A stretch of DNA of 64,000 nucleotides from DASRDU01 sp035652435 (GCA_035652435.1 DASRDU010000068.1:28294-92293); one strand, 5' to 3'. Counted from the first letter of the stretch, positions 8,261 to 17,131 are shown. The notes: generated by a model not told the origin, from the sequence alone. Made by a program: numbers and translations.

Positions 8261-9202
8261 ATGAAGAAAACAACGCCGTTCGGAGAACTGGAAATTCTCG
8301 ATGCCCACGCCCACTTCTTCTCGCACAAATTCTTCGAGACGCTCGCGGGGCAGTCCCCGCAGCTCGGCAAAGAGGCCGACCCGGTCCGGCGCGCCGGGGA
8401 AGTGACCGGCTGGACAATGCCACCGCGTGACGCACCCGGGCTCGCGGCAGTCTGGAAAGAGGAGCTTGATAAAAACGACGTGTCAGCCGCGATGATGATG
8501 GCGAGCGTGCCGGGCGATGAGGAATCAATTGCGGCGGCAGTCGCCGCTTTCCCCGACCGGATCGCGGGCGCTTTCATGCTTGATCCGACGAAGCCTGACG
8601 CGGAAGCCCGCGCCCGGCGGGCATTCGATGAGCTGGGGCTGCGCGTGGCGTGCCTGTTCCCGGCGATGTTTCACTTTTCGATGGCCGGGAGTGAAGGCGT
8701 CCGCGCGGTCGTCGCGCTGGCCGGCGAGCGGCCAAAGACGGCGGTCTTCGTCCACTGCGGCGCGCTCTCGGTGGGCGTGAGGAAGAAACTCGGTCTGCCG
8801 AGCCGCTTCGACATGCGCCACTCGAACCCGCTCGACATCTACAGGCTGGCGGCCGAATTCCCCGCCGCGCGTTTCATCGTTCCGCACTTCGGCGCCGGGA
8901 TGTTTCGCGAGACGATGATGCTGGCTGACCTCTGCCCGAACGTTTACGTGGACACTTCGAGCAGCAACAAGTGGATGAATTACGAGGCCGCCGCGATTGA
9001 CCTGCCGACGGTCTTCAAACGAGCAATGGTCACAATCGGGCACGAACGGCTGTTGTTCGGGACTGATTCATCATTCTTCCCGCGCGGCTGGCACGCCGAT
9101 ATTTTTTATGCGCAGATCAACGCGCTGCTGGAAATCGGAGTCAGCGAAGAACAGGCGCAGGCGATTTTTGGCGGGAATCTGCGGAAGCTCCTGAACTTCT
9201 GA
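8261..9202 (+). CDS. Amidohydrolase family protein (TIM-barrel metal hydrolase)
   Basis: A 313-residue protein of the amidohydrolase-2 type. The HxH metal site is in LDAHAHFF near the N-terminus. Further expected metal-site positions are His in FVHCGAL and FIVPHFGAG, and a C-terminal Asp in LLFGTDSSFFP. Members hydrolyse or decarboxylate small aromatic or cyclic carboxylates; the substrate cannot be told from sequence. No signal peptide is present, so it is cytoplasmic. Nothing next to it names a pathway. Confidence 0.88.
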   Translation: MKKTTPFGELEILDAHAHFFSHKFFETLAGQSPQLGKEADPVRRAGEVTGWTMPPRDAPGLAAVWKEELDKNDVSAAMMMASVPGDEESIAAAVAAFPDRIAGAFMLDPTKPDAEARARRAFDELGLRVACLFPAMFHFSMAGSEGVRAVVALAGERPKTAVFVHCGALSVGVRKKLGLPSRFDMRHSNPLDIYRLAAEFPAARFIVPHFGAGMFRETMMLADLCPNVYVDTSSSNKWMNYEAAAIDLPTVFKRAMVTIGHERLLFGTDSSFFPRGWHADIFYAQINALLEIGVSEEQAQAIFGGNLRKLLNF

Positions 9203-9247
9203 CGAAGCGCTTCCGGCCATCACAACCTTTCCGTCACATAACTGATT

Positions 9248-9667
9248 TCAGGTGCGTGATGACGCACTCGTGTCGGCCTCTTCCGAGGCCCTGCTTCCTT
9301 CATTTGCCTCGGCATGCAGCTGATGCAGTTCCCGGAACTCATGTTCGAGTCTCTCCAGTTCCTCCCCCGAGAGATTTTCCAGTTTGACCATGCTCGTGCG
9401 GGCGCCTTCAACGGCGCGGATCAGTTCATCCAGCTTCAGATGAATCGCCTTGCTGTCGCGGTTCTGCGAGTTCTGCATCAGAAAGAGCAGCAGCAGAAAC
9501 AGCACCGACGTGGTGTTGTCAAAGATCATCTGCCACTCGTCGGAAAAGCCGTGGATAAAGCCGGCCACGGCCCACCCGATGATCCCCAGCAGCAACAGCA
9601 CGAAGGTCCAGGGCGAACCGATCAGGTCATCAACCCAGTCCGAAAACCTGCGAAATAACTCTCCCAT
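9248..9667 (-). CDS. Low-affinity iron permease family protein
   Basis: A 139-residue inner-membrane protein. The first half has two hydrophobic segments (FVLLLLGIIGWAVAGFIHG and TTSVLFLLLLFLMQ) separated by a short loop with DEWQMIFDN. The second half is a charged helical tail (KLDELIRAVEGARTSMVKLENL) rich in Glu and likely coiled coil. This matches the short bacterial proteins named after the yeast low-affinity iron permease; direct transport by the bacterial proteins is not well proven. It is a single gene facing its neighbours in opposite orientation. Confidence 0.8.
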   Translation of the reverse strand: MGELFRRFSDWVDDLIGSPWTFVLLLLGIIGWAVAGFIHGFSDEWQMIFDNTTSVLFLLLLFLMQNSQNRDSKAIHLKLDELIRAVEGARTSMVKLENLSGEELERLEHEFRELHQLHAEANEGSRASEEADTSASSRT

Positions 9668-9858
9668 AACAAAAGCCCGGGGGTGGCATGCTCAGCTGCG
9701 AATTGCGACGCGCTTTCAACCCCGATTGTCCTTTCTGATATTACTGTCCGTTGGTCGGCCGGGCGGTAGCAGCCGAGCGTTCCCGTCCGGCTGATTATCA
9801 GGTACAACTTCCCCGGACACAATTTCGCTGGTATGGTTGCGGATCGTCGGGACTGATT

Positions 9859-11115
9859 ATGGAAATATCCGGCCTCTTTCAGCAACTGGGGATCGCGCTC
9901 GGGCTCGGGCTGCTGGTCGGGATGCAGCGCGAGAGCGCGTCATCGCGTCTGGCCGGGGTGCGCACGTTCCCGCTCGTCACGATTCTGGGGACGGCCTGCG
10001 CATTCCTCGCCCAGTCATTCGGCGGGTGGGTCATTGCCGCGGGGCTGGTCTCGCTCGCCGGGCTGATCTTCATTGGTAAGACTGTCGAGATCAAGACCGA
10101 TAACCCTGATCCGGGACTGACCACTGAAGTCGCCCTGCTGTTGATGTTCGCGGTCGGCGCTTACCTGGTCGTCGGGCACCAGGAAGCGGCCATCGCCATC
10201 GGCGGCGGCGTGGCGGTGCTGCTCCAGTTCAAGGGGCAGATGCATGGCTTCGTCGCGAAACTCGGCGAGAATGATCTGAAAGCAATCATGCAGTTTGTGC
10301 TGATCTCGCTCGTGATTCTGCCCGTGCTGCCCAATCGCCCTTACGGGCCGTACGCCGTTCTTAACCCCCGGAACATCTGGTGGATGGTGGTGCTGATTGT
10401 CGGCATCAGCCTGGGCGGTTACATCATCTACAAGTTTTTCGGCGAACGGGCGGGCGTCGTGCTGGGCGGCGTTCTGGGCGGATTGATTTCCAGCACAGCA
10501 ACCACCATCAGTTATGCAAAACGCACAACTCAGGCGCCAGAGAGCGTGAACATTGCGGCGCTCGTGATTATGATCGCTTCCGCCGTCGTCTACGCCCGCC
10601 TGCAACTGGTAATCGCGACTGTCGCGCCGCCCTTCCTGCCCGCGGCCAGCCCGCCGCTGTCAGCGCTGCTCGTCCTGCTCGTGGCGCTTTCGGTCGTGCT
10701 GTGGCTGAGGAGTCGCAAAACCGGGAACAGGATGCCCGTTCAGGGGAACCCGTCCGAGTTGAAATCGGCATTGTTGTTCGGATTGCTCTACGCCGTCGTG
10801 CTGTTTGTCGTGGCCGCCGCCAGGGAACGCTTCGGCAATCGCGGGCTGTTCGTCGTCGCCGGGCTGTCAGGCCTGACCGACGTGGATGCGATCACTCTGT
10901 CCACTTCGCAACTGGTCACCAGCGGCCGGCTCGGCGCCGATCAGGGCTGGCGGGTGATTGTCGTGGCGACGCTCTCGAATCTGATCTTCAAGGCCGGGGC
11001 GGTGGCGATGCTCGGTCACCGAGAGCTGCTCGTGAAAGTGGCTTCACTTTACGGCATCGTGCTCGCGGCGGGCGCTCTGATGCTCATCTTCTGGCCTCAC
11101 GGATCTGCGCCCTGA
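9859..11115 (+). CDS. MgtC/SapB-DUF4010 membrane protein
   Basis: A polytopic inner-membrane protein of 418 residues. The N-terminal 130 residues match the MgtC/SapB domain (LGLGLLVGMQRE and GVRTFPLVTILG are hallmark segments). The C-terminal 200 or more residues are DUF4010-like, with GGLISSTATTISYAKR and GLSGLTDVDAITLS. About twelve hydrophobic segments are visible. MgtC proteins affect magnesium or phosphate homeostasis and ATP synthase activity in pathogens; the role of the fused form is unknown. The ATG at 9859 starts the first membrane helix; the earlier in-frame start at 9751 adds an unlikely polar extension. Confidence 0.88.
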   Translation: MEISGLFQQLGIALGLGLLVGMQRESASSRLAGVRTFPLVTILGTACAFLAQSFGGWVIAAGLVSLAGLIFIGKTVEIKTDNPDPGLTTEVALLLMFAVGAYLVVGHQEAAIAIGGGVAVLLQFKGQMHGFVAKLGENDLKAIMQFVLISLVILPVLPNRPYGPYAVLNPRNIWWMVVLIVGISLGGYIIYKFFGERAGVVLGGVLGGLISSTATTISYAKRTTQAPESVNIAALVIMIASAVVYARLQLVIATVAPPFLPAASPPLSALLVLLVALSVVLWLRSRKTGNRMPVQGNPSELKSALLFGLLYAVVLFVVAAARERFGNRGLFVVAGLSGLTDVDAITLSTSQLVTSGRLGADQGWRVIVVATLSNLIFKAGAVAMLGHRELLVKVASLYGIVLAAGALMLIFWPHGSAP

Positions 11116-11239
11116 TTTGCAGCAGTTTTCGCCCGTGCGCCGTCTGCGGCCTTCGAGACGCGGGCGACCTGATCTGGCATCGCACTTGCCGTTTGATCAA
11201 TGGTTCAGCACAATTGCGGATAGTTACGCGGGGAGTTGA

Positions 11240-11884
11240 ATGAAAACAATACCAGTCACTGAATCAGCTTTGATTGCCGGACTGACCGCGGATTTCGCCC
11301 GGGACCTGCGGCTGGTTGCTGGCACGGTGTTGCGGATGCGGCTGCTCAGTCCGCAGGATCGTCATGGCTTGAAAGAACTCTTCGCGCGCTGCTCGCCGGA
11401 ATCCATCCGCTTCCGGTTTCTTCACCCGATCAAAATGCTCACCGAAGAAACGCTCGATGATCTGACGAACGTTGACGGCGCACGTCACGTCGCGCTGGTG
11501 GTCACGGAAGGCGCGGGGGCCGGGGAACAGATCATCGCCGTCGGCAGGTATCAGGCGCTGAAAGACCGCCCTCAGGTGGCTGAGGTTTCATTTCTCGTCG
11601 AAGATGCCTGGCAGAGGCGCCGCATCGGCACACGGCTCCTGCAGACGCTGGTCGAGCTGGCCCTTCAGGCCGGCATCACGCGCTTCAGCGCCGACGTGCT
11701 GTCGGACAACCTGCTGATGCTCGCCGTCTTCCGCCACGCTGGTTATGCCCTCTGCTCATCCACGAGCTACGGCGTCACCCATCTGGAGTTTCCGATCATT
11801 CCGCAGCCCGGGGCGGGCGCTTCAGTAGACGCGCAGGTGGTAAGTAAAGAAAACAACCAGCCCGAACAGCAGCGCGATCAATAA
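11240..11884 (+). CDS. GNAT family acetyltransferase
   Basis: A 214-residue N-acetyltransferase. The acetyl-CoA binding motif is in VEDAWQRRRIGTRLL (about residues 117-131), followed by the typical helix and strand (RFSADVLSDNLLMLAVFRHAGY). The N-terminal half (SPQDRHGLKELFARCSPES, then RFRFLHP) resembles the GNAT domain of Pat-type protein acetyltransferases that act on acetyl-CoA synthetase, but the large nucleotide-binding domain of Pat is absent. The next gene on the same strand is acetate kinase, which hints at a link to acetyl-phosphate/acetate metabolism. Its last 60 bases are overlapped on the other strand by a tiny membrane-peptide gene. Confidence 0.88.
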   Translation: MKTIPVTESALIAGLTADFARDLRLVAGTVLRMRLLSPQDRHGLKELFARCSPESIRFRFLHPIKMLTEETLDDLTNVDGARHVALVVTEGAGAGEQIIAVGRYQALKDRPQVAEVSFLVEDAWQRRRIGTRLLQTLVELALQAGITRFSADVLSDNLLMLAVFRHAGYALCSSTSYGVTHLEFPIIPQPGAGASVDAQVVSKENNQPEQQRDQ

Positions 11885-11917
11885 AGCCCCCCAGTGTATT
11901 GTTTCCTGTTTGATCAT
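11822..11917 (-). CDS. Predicted 31-residue single-pass membrane peptide
   Basis: A very short gene that standard length cut-offs would miss. The ATG at 11917 (minus strand) is preceded by a near-perfect Shine-Dalgarno, AGGAGGT, with a five-base spacer (CAGCA). The product starts MIKQETIHWG, continues as a hydrophobic stretch of about 15 residues (ALLIALLFGLVVFF) and ends in a basic HLRVY tail, then TGA at 11822. The shape is that of small membrane peptides such as those added to transporters, cytochrome oxidases or toxin-antitoxin systems. It overlaps the 3' end of the acetyltransferase gene in antisense. The evidence is the ribosome binding site plus the transmembrane pattern; homology is untested. 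Confidence 0.55.
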   Translation of the reverse strand: MIKQETIHWGALLIALLFGLVVFFTYHLRVY

Positions 11918-12110
11918 TGCTGACCTCCTCAGGATTGAAGGGACGAACCATTTTCATCGCCGACTTATAGCAAATAGCAAATACCCGGGCATGGGGCAAT
12001 GGCCGTCACGGCGGCGCTTGCGTCTCCGGAAATGAGTGCCATACTGACCGGGCGCGGCCGCCGCTGGGGGCCGAAGACTGGCAACCACGACTGACATCAT
12101 CCGGCAAAAA

Positions 12111-13394
12111 ATGAATATCCTCGTTCTCAACTGCGGCAGTTCCACCATCAAGTTCCAGCTGATCGCCACCGACCAGGAGCGGATCGCGCAGAACGCCGAC
12201 GAGCGGCTGGCGCGCGGCGTGATCGAGCGCATCGGCGGCGAGGCGGTCATTTCCGCTCAGGCCGAAGGCGGCACCGCACAGCGTTCGACCGCCAGATTGC
12301 GCGACATCCGGGCGGCGGTTGATTACATCATCCGCTGGCTCACCTCTGACGAATCCGGCGTCCAGGCAATCACGAACGTCGCCGACATCCAGGCCGTCGG
12401 GCACCGCGTGGTGCATGGCGGCGAACGCTTCAAGCAGTCAGTGCTGATCACTGAAGAGGTGCTGCGCGGCATCGAAGACTGCATTGACCTCGCGCCGCTG
12501 CACAACCCCGCCAACATCAAAGGCTTTCTGGCAGCGCGCGAGTTGCTCGGCGCGGGACTGCCGCAGGTCGCCGTCTTCGACACGGCCTTCCATCAGACGC
12601 TGCCGGAGCATGCTTACCTCTACGCGCTGCCGTACCAGTTTTACCGCCGCCACCGCATCCGCCGTTATGGCTTTCACGGCACCTCGCACCGCTATGTGGC
12701 GTACCGCTACCGCCAGTTGCGCGCCATCCCGCGCGAGGAGGTCAGCATCATCACGCTGCACCTCGGCAACGGCTGTTCGGCGGCGGCGATCAGGGCGGGT
12801 GATTCTGTTGACACTTCGATGGGGCTGACGCCACTCGAAGGCCTGGTGATGGGGACGCGCTCGGGCGACCTCGATCCGGCCATCGTTGATTTCATCGCGG
12901 CGAAGGAAGGGTTGTCAGCGCCCGAAGTCGAGAGCCTGCTCAACAAGCAGTCAGGGTTGCTCGGCATTTCGGGGCTGACCCACGACATGCGCGAACTGCT
13001 CGATGAGGCCCGCGAAAATAACGACCGGCGCGCCCGGCTGGCGGTCGAACTCTTCTGTTACCGCGTCCGCAAATACATCGGCGCTTATCTGGCGGCCATG
13101 AACGGCGCAGACGCAGTCGTCTTCACCGGCGGCATCGGCGAGAACTCGGCGGAAATCCGCGCCCGCATCTGCGAAGGTCTGGAGTGGGTGGGGCTCAGGC
13201 TGGACGCCGACCGCAACGCCGCGCACACCGGCCGGCGTGAAGGGCTGATCAGCACGGATGATTCACGGCTCGCGGCTTACGTGATCCCGACCGACGAAGA
13301 ACTGCTGATCGCGCGTGACACCGTCCGCAGTCTGCCCGCCGCGGCCACCCGCATTTCCAGCACCGGGATGCTGGCGGATATCAAAAGCAGCTGA
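12111..13394 (+). CDS. ackA: Acetate kinase
   Basis: Interconverts acetate plus ATP and acetyl-phosphate plus ADP in the cytoplasm. The 427-residue protein is slightly longer than the usual 400. Signature segments are all present: VLNCGSSTIKFQL at the start, GHRVVHGGERF, FDTAFHQTLPEHAYLYALP, RRYGFHGTSHRYV, LGNGCSAAAI, DTSMGLTPLEGLVMGTRSGD and FTGGIGENSAEIR. No phosphotransacetylase or phosphoketolase gene is next to it. The acetyltransferase immediately upstream is the only neighbour that may be functionally related. Confidence 0.97.
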   Translation: MNILVLNCGSSTIKFQLIATDQERIAQNADERLARGVIERIGGEAVISAQAEGGTAQRSTARLRDIRAAVDYIIRWLTSDESGVQAITNVADIQAVGHRVVHGGERFKQSVLITEEVLRGIEDCIDLAPLHNPANIKGFLAARELLGAGLPQVAVFDTAFHQTLPEHAYLYALPYQFYRRHRIRRYGFHGTSHRYVAYRYRQLRAIPREEVSIITLHLGNGCSAAAIRAGDSVDTSMGLTPLEGLVMGTRSGDLDPAIVDFIAAKEGLSAPEVESLLNKQSGLLGISGLTHDMRELLDEARENNDRRARLAVELFCYRVRKYIGAYLAAMNGADAVVFTGGIGENSAEIRARICEGLEWVGLRLDADRNAAHTGRREGLISTDDSRLAAYVIPTDEELLIARDTVRSLPAAATRISSTGMLADIKSS

Positions 13395-13481
13395 TTCACT
13401 ACTCACCTGAATCGAAGTCGCCGCTACTGTGCCAACGTTGTCTGCTTCGATTTTGTAATAAATTTCGCACCTGCCTCTACA

Positions 13482-14297
13482 TCACAAGTCATCATCTTCG
13501 TGAGTGAAGTCGCGCAGGAACGAATCTTCAGCCGCCCATAACTGCTCATCCGTGCCGTCGAAGACGACCTTGCCGTTATTGAGCATGATGAATTTCGTAT
13601 TGATGAGGCACAGCCGGTCGTTCTCTTCGCGTATTTCAATCCGATTGTTGCCGCCTTTGACCGCGTAATGTGACGCGAGGTATTGCACGTCGGCGATGCG
13701 GTGAGTCACGAACATCGAGGTCACGTTTTCGAGGTCACGCAGCCTGACCGCCGCGTCGCAGAGTTTGCGCGCGGTCGGCGGGTCGAGTCCGACCGTCGGC
13801 TCGTCGAAGAGGATGATTTCCGGCTGATCCACGATGGCCCGCGCGATGGCGACGAGCCGCCGCGTGCCGCCCGAAAGCGATTCGGGCAGCAGGTCGGCAA
13901 CGTCGTCGAGTTGCGCGAATTCCAGCACGCGCCGGACGCGGGCATCAATCTCTTCCTCCGGCCAGCGCAGCTCGCGCGGGCGGTAGGCGATGTTTTCGTA
14001 AACCGTCAGGCTGTCGAAAAGTGCGCCTTCCTGAAAGATGATGCTCATCTTCTGGCGGATCTGATTGAGTTCTTCCTCCGTCCGCTGCGAGATCTCTTCG
14101 CCGTTGATGAAAATCTGCCCGTCGTCAGGTTTGAGCAGCCCGAGCGCGAGCCGCAGGATGGTTGATTTGCCGGAGCCCGACTGGCCGAGGATGACTTTCA
14201 GCTCGCCCGACCCGACCGCAAAGTTCACGCCGTCCAGCACCACTTTGTCGCCAAAAGCCAGACTGACATTGCGGAACTCAATTTTCGGCAATTGCAT
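13482..14297 (-). CDS. MlaF-like ABC transporter ATP-binding protein (orphan)
   Basis: A 271-residue ABC ATPase with intact motifs: Walker A GQSGSGKST (about 38-46), signature LSGGTRRLV, Walker B ILFDEPTVGLDP with the catalytic Glu, and a His switch in FVTHRIAD. Overall it resembles MlaF/Ttg2A, the ATPase of phospholipid-trafficking (MCE) transporters, but it carries an extended C-terminus with NDRLCLINTKFIMLNNGKV. No permease (MlaE) or MCE protein gene is adjacent, which is unusual for this family. A second protein with the same extended C-terminus is encoded at 19116-19925, so the two may form a heterodimer. The start has CTCAGGAGAG upstream. Confidence 0.85.
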   Translation of the reverse strand: MQLPKIEFRNVSLAFGDKVVLDGVNFAVGSGELKVILGQSGSGKSTILRLALGLLKPDDGQIFINGEEISQRTEEELNQIRQKMSIIFQEGALFDSLTVYENIAYRPRELRWPEEEIDARVRRVLEFAQLDDVADLLPESLSGGTRRLVAIARAIVDQPEIILFDEPTVGLDPPTARKLCDAAVRLRDLENVTSMFVTHRIADVQYLASHYAVKGGNNRIEIREENDRLCLINTKFIMLNNGKVVFDGTDEQLWAAEDSFLRDFTHEDDDL

Positions 14298-14516
14298 TTT
14301 TCTCTCCTGAGTGAACAGATCACGCCTTTCGCCACACCCCCTTCAGTCATCGAGAGTCTTCACGCTCGCGATTTCAATGTCAACCAGAAGTGCCGATCCG
14401 CCCAGGGCCGCCCGGCCACTCAGATTGTCCGGGCTCCCGCCGAAAATTTCGCAGCACTGGCATTTGTCCGGCTCTCTGTCTAAACTTCAGACGCTCAAAT
14501 CCCGGAGGAAACAACC

Positions 14517-14813
14517 ATGCCAACAGACATCCTGAAGAAGACCATCAAGGCCGGAGCCAAAGTCGCGCAGGTCGGCGTTGAAGCCGAGCGCATGAAAGAT
14601 ACCATCTCCAACGCGGTCGAAGACGGCGTGACGGCAGCAAAGCGCGCCGTCAAACGTGGCCGGTACGCGGCTGAAGACCTGATTGATGAGGCAGCCTACC
14701 GCGTCAAAAAACATCCGCTCGAATCAGCCGGCGTGGTTTTCGGCATCGGCCTGAGCCTGGGGATTATGATCGGGTGGCTGATCGCCCGTGACGGCAGAAG
14801 CAGTGATGAATGA
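14517..14813 (+). CDS. Small membrane-anchored stress-type protein (ElaB/YqjD or DUF883-like)
   Basis: A 98-residue protein. The first 70 residues are a charged helix rich in Ala, Lys and Glu (KKTIKAGAKVAQVGVEAERM). A C-terminal transmembrane segment (SAGVVFGIGLSLGIMIGWLI) ends in a short polar tail. This layout is shared with ElaB/YqjD-type proteins, which tether ribosomes or respond to stress in enterobacteria; the sequence match is only by pattern. The ribosome binding site is GGAGGAAAC before the ATG. The last 90 bases overlap the 3' end of the convergent MocR gene. Confidence 0.7.
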   Translation: MPTDILKKTIKAGAKVAQVGVEAERMKDTISNAVEDGVTAAKRAVKRGRYAAEDLIDEAAYRVKKHPLESAGVVFGIGLSLGIMIGWLIARDGRSSDE

Positions 14814-16295
14814 GGGCCCGGGTCCGCCGAGCGCGCGATCCAGTCGCCGTACTGCTTCCAGTATCTTCCGCTCGCTCAGGTCGGAATAGCCGAAGATGAA
14901 CTCTCCCGCCGGTCGCCCGCGCAGGTAATTGGGCCGCGCGCTGATCATCTCCACGCCCGCCCGGGCGGCGCGGGCAATCACTTCTTCGTCGCCGATGCCG
15001 GTCTGCAACCGCGCCATCAGGTGCATCCCGGCGCTCTCGCCCATGACCGTGACGCGCCCGCCGAAATGTGAAGCGAGAGCGCGCACGAGCGCTTGGCGGC
15101 GGCGATCGTAAAGAGTCCGCATGCGGCGGATGTGGCGTTCGAGATGACCCTCGTTGATGAAATCCGCGAGCGCGCATTGTTCCAGCATCGGCGACTGCCG
15201 GTCGGCGAGCCACCGCGCCCGCGCGAACACGCGGGCCACCCCCGACGGCACGACCAGATAGCCGATCCGCAGCGACGGGAACATCACCTTCGAGAAAGTG
15301 CCAACATAAATCACCGACCCGCTCTGATCCAGCCCCTGCAGCGCGGGCACGGGCCTGCCGCCGTAACGGTACTCGCTGTCGTAATCGTCCTCGACAATCA
15401 CTGCGCCGCGCTGCTCGGCCCACGCAATCAACGCCAGCCGGCGCGGCAGCGACAGCAGGGCTCCGGTCGGGAACTGGTGCGAAGGCGTGACGTAGACCAG
15501 TTTGATCTGCGGCACGGAGCGCGCAGTCAGACGTTCGACCTCGATGCCTGATTCATCAACCGGGACGGAAAAGAGCCGTGCCCCCGTGGCCTCGAAGATT
15601 CTTCGTGCCCCCAGATAACATGGGTCTTCCACCGCCACCTGGTCCCCGCGATCCAGCAGCAGCCTCGCAATCAGATCCAGCCCCTGCTGTGACCCACTGA
15701 CGATCACCACCTGATCGGCCGCGCATCGCGCCGCCCGCGCCCGCGCGAGGTATCGCGCAATGGCTTCGCGCAACGGCCTGTAGCCTGATTCATCGGCGTG
15801 ATAATCGAAGACCGTCCGCGAGGCCGCACGCGCATGGCGTGAGAGCAGGCGTCCCCACTGGCGCCACGGGAACTGCTCGAAGCTGGGAGTCCCGTATCTG
15901 AAACTGATGAGATGTCTGTTCGTGGCCTCGCCGGCTGATTCGGCACAGCCGATACTGCCGCCATAAGCTGACAGCCGCCACGCCCGCCCGGTGGTTCGGG
16001 CGGCACGCGAATCAGAACGCAGCGGCGCGGGCCGCAGCAGTTCTTCCGGCAATTGCTGACAGATGAAAGTCCCCGAGCCATGCGCGGCCTGCAGGTAACC
16101 TTCGCTGATCAGGTCTTCGTAACTCTGCGTCACCGTCACCCGCGAAACGCCGAGCAGCCCGGCCATCGCCCGCGTCGAGGGGAGGCGCTCGCCCGGCACG
16201 AGCCGCCCGGTCAGGATGGCCCGGCGCAATTCGTCCGACAGCTGCCGGTGCAGCGGCGCGGTACTCTGATTGTCGAGAGGGATAACAAAGTCCAT
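14724..16295 (-). CDS. MocR-type PLP-dependent transcriptional regulator (GntR-aminotransferase)
   Basis: A 523-residue regulator joining a GntR winged helix (residues about 10-78, with GERLPSTRAMAGLLGVSRVTV) to a fold-type I aminotransferase domain. The PLP lysine is expected in YVGTFSKVMFPSLRIGY, and the PLP phosphate/ring segment VEDPCYLG and VTPSHQFPTG are present. MocR proteins use PLP or an amine adduct to control neighbouring genes. The divergent neighbour is a PPOX-type flavoprotein, a classic pairing for PdxR-like regulators. I chose the internal ATG at 16295, which opens with FVIPLDNQSTAPLHRQL, over the upstream start at 16355. The last 90 bases overlap the convergent small-protein gene. 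Confidence 0.9.
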   Translation of the reverse strand: MDFVIPLDNQSTAPLHRQLSDELRRAILTGRLVPGERLPSTRAMAGLLGVSRVTVTQSYEDLISEGYLQAAHGSGTFICQQLPEELLRPAPLRSDSRAARTTGRAWRLSAYGGSIGCAESAGEATNRHLISFRYGTPSFEQFPWRQWGRLLSRHARAASRTVFDYHADESGYRPLREAIARYLARARAARCAADQVVIVSGSQQGLDLIARLLLDRGDQVAVEDPCYLGARRIFEATGARLFSVPVDESGIEVERLTARSVPQIKLVYVTPSHQFPTGALLSLPRRLALIAWAEQRGAVIVEDDYDSEYRYGGRPVPALQGLDQSGSVIYVGTFSKVMFPSLRIGYLVVPSGVARVFARARWLADRQSPMLEQCALADFINEGHLERHIRRMRTLYDRRRQALVRALASHFGGRVTVMGESAGMHLMARLQTGIGDEEVIARAARAGVEMISARPNYLRGRPAGEFIFGYSDLSERKILEAVRRLDRALGGPGPSFITASAVTGDQPPDHNPQAQADAENHAG

Positions 16296-16427
16296 TTCAG
16301 GCCCCCGGAACTGGACTGGTATTAAATCACAAAACTGGCTCTGGCAGGAGTCCACTTATTCCGCTAGATTGATCCTGCGGATTCACAGATTCGCAACGCA
16401 ATCAACCGGGAGTAAAGGAAAACAGCG
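16296..16427. promoter_or_regulatory. Divergent control region between MocR and PPOX genes with CTGG repeats
   Basis: The 132-base region contains four CTGG boxes (16311, 16316, 16335, 16341) and an inverted TGGACT/AGTCCA pair at 16312-16317 and 16349-16354. MocR regulators such as TauR and PdxR are known to bind direct repeats of CTGGAC type. The boxes lie immediately upstream of the MocR start, so autoregulation and control of the divergent flavoprotein gene are likely. Confidence 0.5.
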
Positions 16428-17087
16428 ATGGAAAGATTCACACCGACCGAGCGCACCACCCTGAAACGCCTGCCCAAACGCGGTGAATTCGACCGCGAAG
16501 CCGTTTACCGCATCCTCGACGAAGGTTTCATCTGTCACGTCGGCTTTGTCGCCGAGGGAGGCCCCTGCGTCATCCCGACGGGCTACGGGCGCCTGGGAGA
16601 CAGGCTCTATCTTCACGGGTCGGCGGCGAGCCGCATGCTGCGGTCGCTCTCATTGGGCGTCGAAGTCTGTGTGACGGTGACCCTGGTTGACGGGCTCGTG
16701 CTGGCGCGCTCGGCGTTTCATCACTCGATCAATTACCGTTCGGTGGTCATCTTCGGCACCGCGTCAGTCGTGGAAGGATTGGCGGAGAAGGCAGAAGCGC
16801 TGCGGGCGATCTCCGAGCAGATCATTCCCCGCAGGTGGGATGAAGTGCGTGAGCCGAACGAACAGGAACTGAAAGCCACGCTTGTACTGACGCTGCCGCT
16901 CGTCGAAGTGTCGGCGAAAGTGCGCACCGGCCCGCCGATTGATGATGAAGAAGACTACGTCATTCCGGTCTGGGCAGGGGTGTTGCCACTCAGTCTGGCT
17001 GCGGCTGCGCCGGTTCCTGACCCCAGATTGTCCGATGGAATTTCACTGCCGTCGTATGTCAGCAGCTACACAAGGCAGGCACGATAA
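16428..17087 (+). CDS. Pyridoxamine 5'-phosphate oxidase-family flavoprotein
   Basis: A 219-residue protein of the split-barrel FMN-binding class (Pyridox_ox_2 type). Visible features are FICHVGFVAEGGPCVIPTGYGRLGDRLYLHG, spread across two barrel strands, then LVLARSAFHHSINYRSVVIFG, which is the conserved FMN/ligand-side segment, and the C-terminal PIDDEEDYVIPVWAGVLPL. Such proteins are annotated as nitroreductase-like or flavin reductase-like and are often controlled by an adjacent MocR regulator, as here. The exact reaction is unknown. It is cytoplasmic with no signal peptide. A strong hairpin follows the gene. Confidence 0.88.
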   Translation: MERFTPTERTTLKRLPKRGEFDREAVYRILDEGFICHVGFVAEGGPCVIPTGYGRLGDRLYLHGSAASRMLRSLSLGVEVCVTVTLVDGLVLARSAFHHSINYRSVVIFGTASVVEGLAEKAEALRAISEQIIPRRWDEVREPNEQELKATLVLTLPLVEVSAKVRTGPPIDDEEDYVIPVWAGVLPLSLAAAAPVPDPRLSDGISLPSYVSSYTRQAR

Positions 17088-17102
17088 TTCGGCACAGTAA
17101 GT

Positions 17103-17131
17103 CGTGGGACAAGATGCCATCTTGTCCCACG
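17103..17131. terminator. Hairpin between convergent genes
   Basis: A perfect 13-base stem (17103-17115 with 17119-17131) and a 3-base loop sit between the convergent PPOX and aminotransferase genes. There is no T run on either side, so it may be a bidirectional transcription block or a dispersed palindromic repeat. Confidence 0.6.

Noticed and set aside
13395..13481. A terminator after acetate kinase
   Set aside because: Complementary 8-base pieces exist but the loop is over 30 bases and no T run follows; too weak.
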